Source of the DNA: Mesorhizobium sp. AR07
GTDB taxonomy: Bacteria; Pseudomonadota; Alphaproteobacteria; Rhizobiales; Rhizobiaceae
Assembly: GCF_024746815.1 (NCBI RefSeq)
Contig: NZ_CP080525.1
Coordinates: 1,364,001 to 1,428,000, forward strand
DNA length: 64,000 nucleotides
Direction: 5' to 3'
Shown: one piece after another, positions 59,188 through 64,000 of the stretch
Numbering within the stretch: position 1 is the stretch's first letter
Layout of the letters: the number at the start of each line of letters is the position of its first letter
Made by a program: the position numbers and the translations under genes
The notes under the pieces: model-generated
Database searches by the model: none
Told to the model about the DNA's origin: nothing
What the model saw: only the letters and a program-made list of their open reading frames with translations

Positions 59188-59251
59188 ACTATAGGGCGGA
59201 GCGATGGGACTGATGAAGCCTGTTTGCGACATTGGCAAAAAGCCGAGCGAC
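59188..59251 (-). promoter_or_regulatory. Shared direct-repeat operator and promoter of FAD-GcvT 2
   Basis: On the minus strand, GTCGC half-sites lie at 59251-59247 and 59230-59226 (21-bp period, 16-nt spacer). TATAGT at 59193-59188 is a good -10 and begins 32 nt after the second half-site. The half-sites would sit near -69 and -48, suited to an AraC-type activator. The core words GGTCGCT and GTCGCAAA match those at 37637-37666. Confidence 0.7.
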
Positions 59252-59312
59252 CAGACGGTAGAATGGCTCACGTCAGGCACCTTGGGCGGTTCGCTTTTCG
59301 CGGAAGGCCAAC

Positions 59313-60071
59313 TCAGGCGAAGGCCCAGACGTCCTCGGCCTGGAAACCGACCTGATAGCCTGACGTCTTCAGCTTGACCACGACCTGGCCGATCTCGGCG
59401 GCGGGCAGCGCGCCGACCTCGACCTTGATCATGCCGGGACGATAGCGCTTGAGGTCGAGCTGTTCGAAGACGATCCAGTCGGCGCCCTCGCAATCGACGA
59501 GGAAGGCGTCGATATAGCTGATGCCGTTGCGGTCGAGCAATGTCTGCAGCGTTTCCGACGGTACCTCGATGTCTTTCAGGTGCGGCGCAAACTTGTTGAA
59601 GTTGGCATCAGCCTCGCCCCAGGCATTCTTGCCCGACATAAGGTTGGTGTCGGTGACCGACGAACAGCCGATGAACTCGATGGGCAAGGTGCCGGCCTCG
59701 AGCGCGGCGGCATCGAAGGTGTGAACGGTGATCGTGCCCTTCGTCTTCGTCACCGCGACCGGCTCTATGACAAAGCGGCTGGTGTCGGGGTAGTTGGCGC
59801 GCAGCCGTTTCTGATTGTACGGGATCGGCTCGACCAGCATGGCGCGTGCGCCGGCTATGCGGTGCAGCCATGGCGTGACGTCATCGAACAGCGCACCGTC
59901 GCAGGCGCCGACATTGACCATCTGGAATGGGGCCCCCGCCCTACCGAAGCGCGCTTTCAGCGCCGCCCTGGCCAGGAACTTCGTGCCGCGCAGCGCCGGC
60001 CCGCGATCAAGCAGGCCGACGGGAAGACCGAGCGAAAGGGCGATGCGCGCCAGGCTGGATACGGAACTCAT
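59313..60071 (-). CDS. FkbM family methyltransferase
   Basis: The product is 252 residues with a class I SAM-dependent fold: MVNVGACDGALFDDVTPW is the SAM motif, AMLVEPIPYNQKRLRANYP the acidic loop, and ISYIDAFLVDCEGADWIVFEQLDLKRYRPGMIKVEV the family's VDCEG signature. FkbM enzymes O-methylate sugars or other hydroxyls of polysaccharides and natural products. GGAGA precedes the ATG. It overlaps the upstream membrane gene by 4 bp. Confidence 0.88.
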   Translation of the reverse strand: MSSVSSLARIALSLGLPVGLLDRGPALRGTKFLARAALKARFGRAGAPFQMVNVGACDGALFDDVTPWLHRIAGARAMLVEPIPYNQKRLRANYPDTSRFVIEPVAVTKTKGTITVHTFDAAALEAGTLPIEFIGCSSVTDTNLMSGKNAWGEADANFNKFAPHLKDIEVPSETLQTLLDRNGISYIDAFLVDCEGADWIVFEQLDLKRYRPGMIKVEVGALPAAEIGQVVVKLKTSGYQVGFQAEDVWAFA

Positions 60072-61300
60072 GGTTTGTCTCCGGGAATGATTTGCAAGGC
60101 GGCGCGATGCTGGCCACGGGCCACTGTTGCCCACAGCGCCATCAGCGGCGTCGCCAGCAGCAGGAATGGCGGGATCAGATTGGGGAAATAGATACGGGTG
60201 TCATGGATCGGGAAGACGGCGAACTTCGCCAGCACGCCGAGCACCAGCGCTGCGAACAATATGCCGGCACGCCGGTCGAGGCGAAAGCCGGCGCGACTGG
60301 TTGCGTACCAGCAGGCCAGCGCCAGCACCGATACGCCGACCCAGCTGTTCAGGCTGACGGCGCGCAGCAGCGACGTGGCATACGCCCGGAGATAGGCAAC
60401 GATCGAGAATGCCGGTTCGAACCCATCCATATTGTAGTGCTGCTCGATGCTGGAGAACCACAGATGCGGCCACCAGCCGGGATGATGCGCCCAGTGCGAA
60501 ATGGCGAAATAGGCAACGAAGGATGCGGCAAAGCCAGCCAGCGCTCCCCACGCCTTTTGCCGGAAGGCGACCAGCAGCACGGCGAAAATGGCAAGGAAAA
60601 CAATATTGTCCGGCCGTGCCATGAAGGCGAGGAAGAGCAGGACCGCCGTTGCCACCTCGCGACCACGGACATAGGCGTAGAGCCCGCCTAGAAACAGCGC
60701 CGAGCACAACAGGTCGGGCGTCGAAGCACGCGCCGCATCGCCGAAATCGGCCATGATCAGCACCGCGCCGACGACAGGCGCCAGCGCCAAGGCCCGCTCC
60801 GAACGCAGCCAGAGCAATGCGATCGCGCCGAACAGCAGCACCGAGAACACCGAGACCAGGCGCATCGCCTCGACCGGCGACATAACCGAACTCATCGTCG
60901 ACAGGATCTCGGCGTAGAGGAACTTGATCCGGTACATGCCGAGCAGCGAATGGAAGTCGGCGGCATTTTCCGCCATGTGGCTGCGGAAGCCGCCGCCATC
61001 GTCGGTCAGCGCCTTGTAGTCGCCTGCCGACACGCCTGATTTGACGATGTTGTAGGCATAGTCATGCAGCGCCTGCGCATCGGGATAGGTGCCTTCCTCT
61101 GATATGGCGAGATAGGGCAGCATGTCCCAGTTGGCGTCCGGCATCACCCATGCCGTGAACGCCGTCAACAGGATGTAGAGCGCGAAAGCCGCCGCGCCGA
61201 TGGGTGCGGCCAGCCGCGCATAGGTCCCCTCGCCCCACGCCAGACCGGCCTCGGTGAGCCGGTCGAGTGGGTTTTTCGCGGTGGGGGACTTGGTCAGCAT
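60068..61300 (-). CDS. Polytopic membrane protein, glycosyltransferase-like
   Basis: The product is 410 residues with about ten membrane helices. A periplasmic loop after helix 1 holds MPDANWDMLPYLAISEEGTYPDAQALHDYAY, where an acidic cluster in the first loop recalls GT-C-type lipid-linked glycosyltransferases. Family cannot be fixed by eye. It is coupled to the FkbM gene (ATGA overlap) and lies 34 bp after the aminotransferase stop, so it belongs to the same envelope-modification cluster. Confidence 0.72.
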   Translation of the reverse strand: MLTKSPTAKNPLDRLTEAGLAWGEGTYARLAAPIGAAAFALYILLTAFTAWVMPDANWDMLPYLAISEEGTYPDAQALHDYAYNIVKSGVSAGDYKALTDDGGGFRSHMAENAADFHSLLGMYRIKFLYAEILSTMSSVMSPVEAMRLVSVFSVLLFGAIALLWLRSERALALAPVVGAVLIMADFGDAARASTPDLLCSALFLGGLYAYVRGREVATAVLLFLAFMARPDNIVFLAIFAVLLVAFRQKAWGALAGFAASFVAYFAISHWAHHPGWWPHLWFSSIEQHYNMDGFEPAFSIVAYLRAYATSLLRAVSLNSWVGVSVLALACWYATSRAGFRLDRRAGILFAALVLGVLAKFAVFPIHDTRIYFPNLIPPFLLLATPLMALWATVARGQHRAALQIIPGDKP

Positions 61301-61334
61301 GATCTTGCTCGGTGACCTTCGCTTAACGGACCTG

Positions 61335-62807
<1,473 letters not shown>

Positions 62808-62870
62808 TTCAATCTCCTGTCTGCGCGCATGACCAGGATCGTGCGCAACGAAAGCTGTTTTGCGAGCCTG

Positions 62871-63878
62871 CTATTCGGCGGGCACATGTTTGGTGGCCAC
62901 AGTGGGACCGGCCTTCTTGGCCCGGTACTCGCTGTAGGCGGCGATCAGCATGTCCTCGTCGCGATATTGCGGCACCCAGCCGAGCTGGCGCTCGGCCTTG
63001 GAGACGTCGAGCACGCACTCCTCGTCGGCGATCAGGTATTGCTCCGGATCCATAATCGGCATGTTCAAGAGGTCGAGCAGGTCGAGCGTGCGCTTCACCG
63101 CCCAGCCCGGCGTCGGAATCAGCATCGATTTCGAACCGGCATGCCTGATCAGGTCGCCGAGCAACTTCTTCACCGGCGGCGGGTTGAGCGAGCCCAGATT
63201 ATAGGCCTCGTTCGGGACCCCGGCCTTCCAGGCGGCGCGCGCGGCCTCGGCGCAGTCGAACACCGAGATGAACTGATAGGGGTTTTTGCCCGAACCGATC
63301 ATCGGCACCGGAAAACTCCAGTCGATCAGCTTGAACAGTTTTTCCAGAATGCCGAGCCGGCCGGGCCCGATGATCAGGCGCGGGCGAAACAGCGAGATCG
63401 ACATGCCGCGCCTGCGCCATTCGGCGGCCAGTTCCTCGGTCTTCTGCTTCGACCAGCCATATTCGCCAAGCGGCGCGACCGGATGCTCCTCGGTCATCGG
63501 CTGGGTGACCGTGTGGCCGTAGATCATGTCGGTCGTATAGTGGACGAGTTTTGGCGCACCGGCTTTGTCCATGGCCTGCATGATATGCTCGGTGCCATGG
63601 AAATTGACCGGGAAGAAGAAATCGTGCCGCTTGGCGCGCACCTGGATCGGCGACAGCATCTTGGCCGATAAATTGTAGACCATGTCGTCGGCCTTCAGCC
63701 CAACCGCGGCGACCGAGGCCGGATCGGTGACGTCGCACTGGATAAAGCGGACGTTGCGGTAATGCGGCAGGTCACTCCTGACGATGTCGGCGACGACAAC
63801 CTCTTCACCATCGGCCACGAGTTTCGGGGCAAGGTGGCGGCCGACGAAACCGTCGCCACCGAAAATCACATGTCTCAT
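62871..63878 (-). CDS. NAD(P)-dependent epimerase/3-beta-HSD-like dehydrogenase
   Basis: The product is 335 residues, an extended short-chain dehydrogenase: HVIFGGDGFVGRHLAPKLVADGEEVVVAD at the start provides the GxxGxxG, and GEYGWSKQKTEELA gives the YxxxK active site. The C-terminal part is typical for sugar-nucleotide or steroid/hopanoid-type dehydrogenases. It overlaps the upstream membrane gene by 4 bp and precedes the aminotransferase by 63 bp, forming a keto/amino modification pair. Confidence 0.88.
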   Translation of the reverse strand: MRHVIFGGDGFVGRHLAPKLVADGEEVVVADIVRSDLPHYRNVRFIQCDVTDPASVAAVGLKADDMVYNLSAKMLSPIQVRAKRHDFFFPVNFHGTEHIMQAMDKAGAPKLVHYTTDMIYGHTVTQPMTEEHPVAPLGEYGWSKQKTEELAAEWRRRGMSISLFRPRLIIGPGRLGILEKLFKLIDWSFPVPMIGSGKNPYQFISVFDCAEAARAAWKAGVPNEAYNLGSLNPPPVKKLLGDLIRHAGSKSMLIPTPGWAVKRTLDLLDLLNMPIMDPEQYLIADEECVLDVSKAERQLGWVPQYRDEDMLIAAYSEYRAKKAGPTVATKHVPAE

Positions 63879-64000
63879 CGAACGATCTCGCTGTGAATCT
63901 TGTCGGACGAAAGGGAAGCCGTTTCCTCATCATGCCCGCGCCCGCTTTGCGCGATCAGCACCGTGCCGACGCAGATGAAGGCGATGCCGGCGATGCGCCA
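63875..64000 (-). CDS. EamA/DMT-type membrane protein, C-terminal fragment
   Basis: Only the last 41 residues are in the window: WRIAGIAFICVGTVLIAQSGRGHDEETASLSS..SEIVR. A final membrane helix of the GIxFIxxGTVLIAxS type and a short acidic tail are typical of small DMT/EamA transporters and undecaprenyl-linked flippases. It is the upstream gene of the minus-strand cluster and overlaps the dehydrogenase gene by 4 bp (ATGA). Confidence 0.55.
   Translation of the reverse strand, partial: WRIAGIAFICVGTVLIAQSGRGHDEETASLSSDKIHSEIVR

Overview
This window looks like chromosomal DNA of an aerobic alphaproteobacterium of the Rhizobiales, most like Mesorhizobium or a close relative. The pointers are high GC content, DUF1127 small proteins, an entericidin-like lipoprotein, palindromic dispersed repeats of rhizobial type, many GTG/TTG starts and dense gene families typical of soil rhizobia. 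No rRNA, tRNA, CRISPR array, integrase or complete insertion sequence is visible. The assignment is by inference from gene content only.

Layout. 1-13.8 kb: the start of a TerB-like gene, a TSUP permease, an AraC regulator, a VOC protein, cobQ translationally coupled to a DMSP-lyase-like cupin, two valine-degradation genes (acyl-CoA dehydrogenase, mmsB), a probable small RNA, a class III aminotransferase, an S9 peptidase and an MFS permease. 14-25 kb: MttB-type methyltransferase 1, a tandem palindromic repeat running into a DUF559 gene, an FAD-GcvT fusion dehydrogenase, a DddP-type M24 enzyme, a PhnD-like protein, a desaturase, an XRE regulator, a DUF1989 protein and a homocysteine methyltransferase. 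25-35 kb: an ECF sigma/vWA pair, a six-gene ArsR operon, a flavoprotein, a hydrolase, and an MFS/FadR pair. 35-48 kb is the core: a ferredoxin-like protein, MttB-type methyltransferase 2, a corrinoid protein, DUF1638, a formyltransferase, a PF13769 protein, MetV-like and MetF proteins, a methyltetrahydrofolate:corrinoid methyltransferase, and a RamA-type corrinoid activator. 48-59 kb: small DUF1127 genes, an HSL-type hydrolase, LysR, a GlxA/GbdR-type regulator, a NitT/TauT-type ABC transporter, a crystallin-like protein, a DUF1194 protein and a second FAD-GcvT fusion. 59-64 kb: a minus-strand cluster of FkbM methyltransferase, membrane protein, aminotransferase, sugar-nucleotide-type dehydrogenase and an EamA-like fragment.

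How the genes fit together. The central theme is one-carbon catabolism of methylated amines or sulfonium compounds. Two MttB-superfamily enzymes without pyrrolysine would move a methyl group from a quaternary substrate to the corrinoid protein. The 44.3-kb methyltransferase would pass it to tetrahydrofolate, and MetV/MetF would oxidise methyl-THF to methylene-THF. RamA would re-reduce inactivated Co(II) corrinoid, and cobQ serves cobalamin synthesis. The two FAD-GcvT dehydrogenases could oxidise the tertiary/secondary amines left behind and also feed THF. The DddP-type enzyme and the DddQ-like cupin suggest sulfonium compounds may be substrates too.

Regulation visible in the DNA ties these genes together. 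A direct repeat GTCGC-N16-GTCGC with 21-bp period lies upstream of mttB1, the corrinoid gene and FAD-GcvT 2, in each case 32-33 nt before a -10-like hexamer. A one-mismatch copy precedes the metVF operon. The GlxA/GbdR-like regulator has two inverted repeats of the same GTCGC core in front of its own start. A separate palindrome, ATAAAGA-NN-TCTTTAT, precedes both the homocysteine methyltransferase and the methyl-THF:corrinoid methyltransferase.
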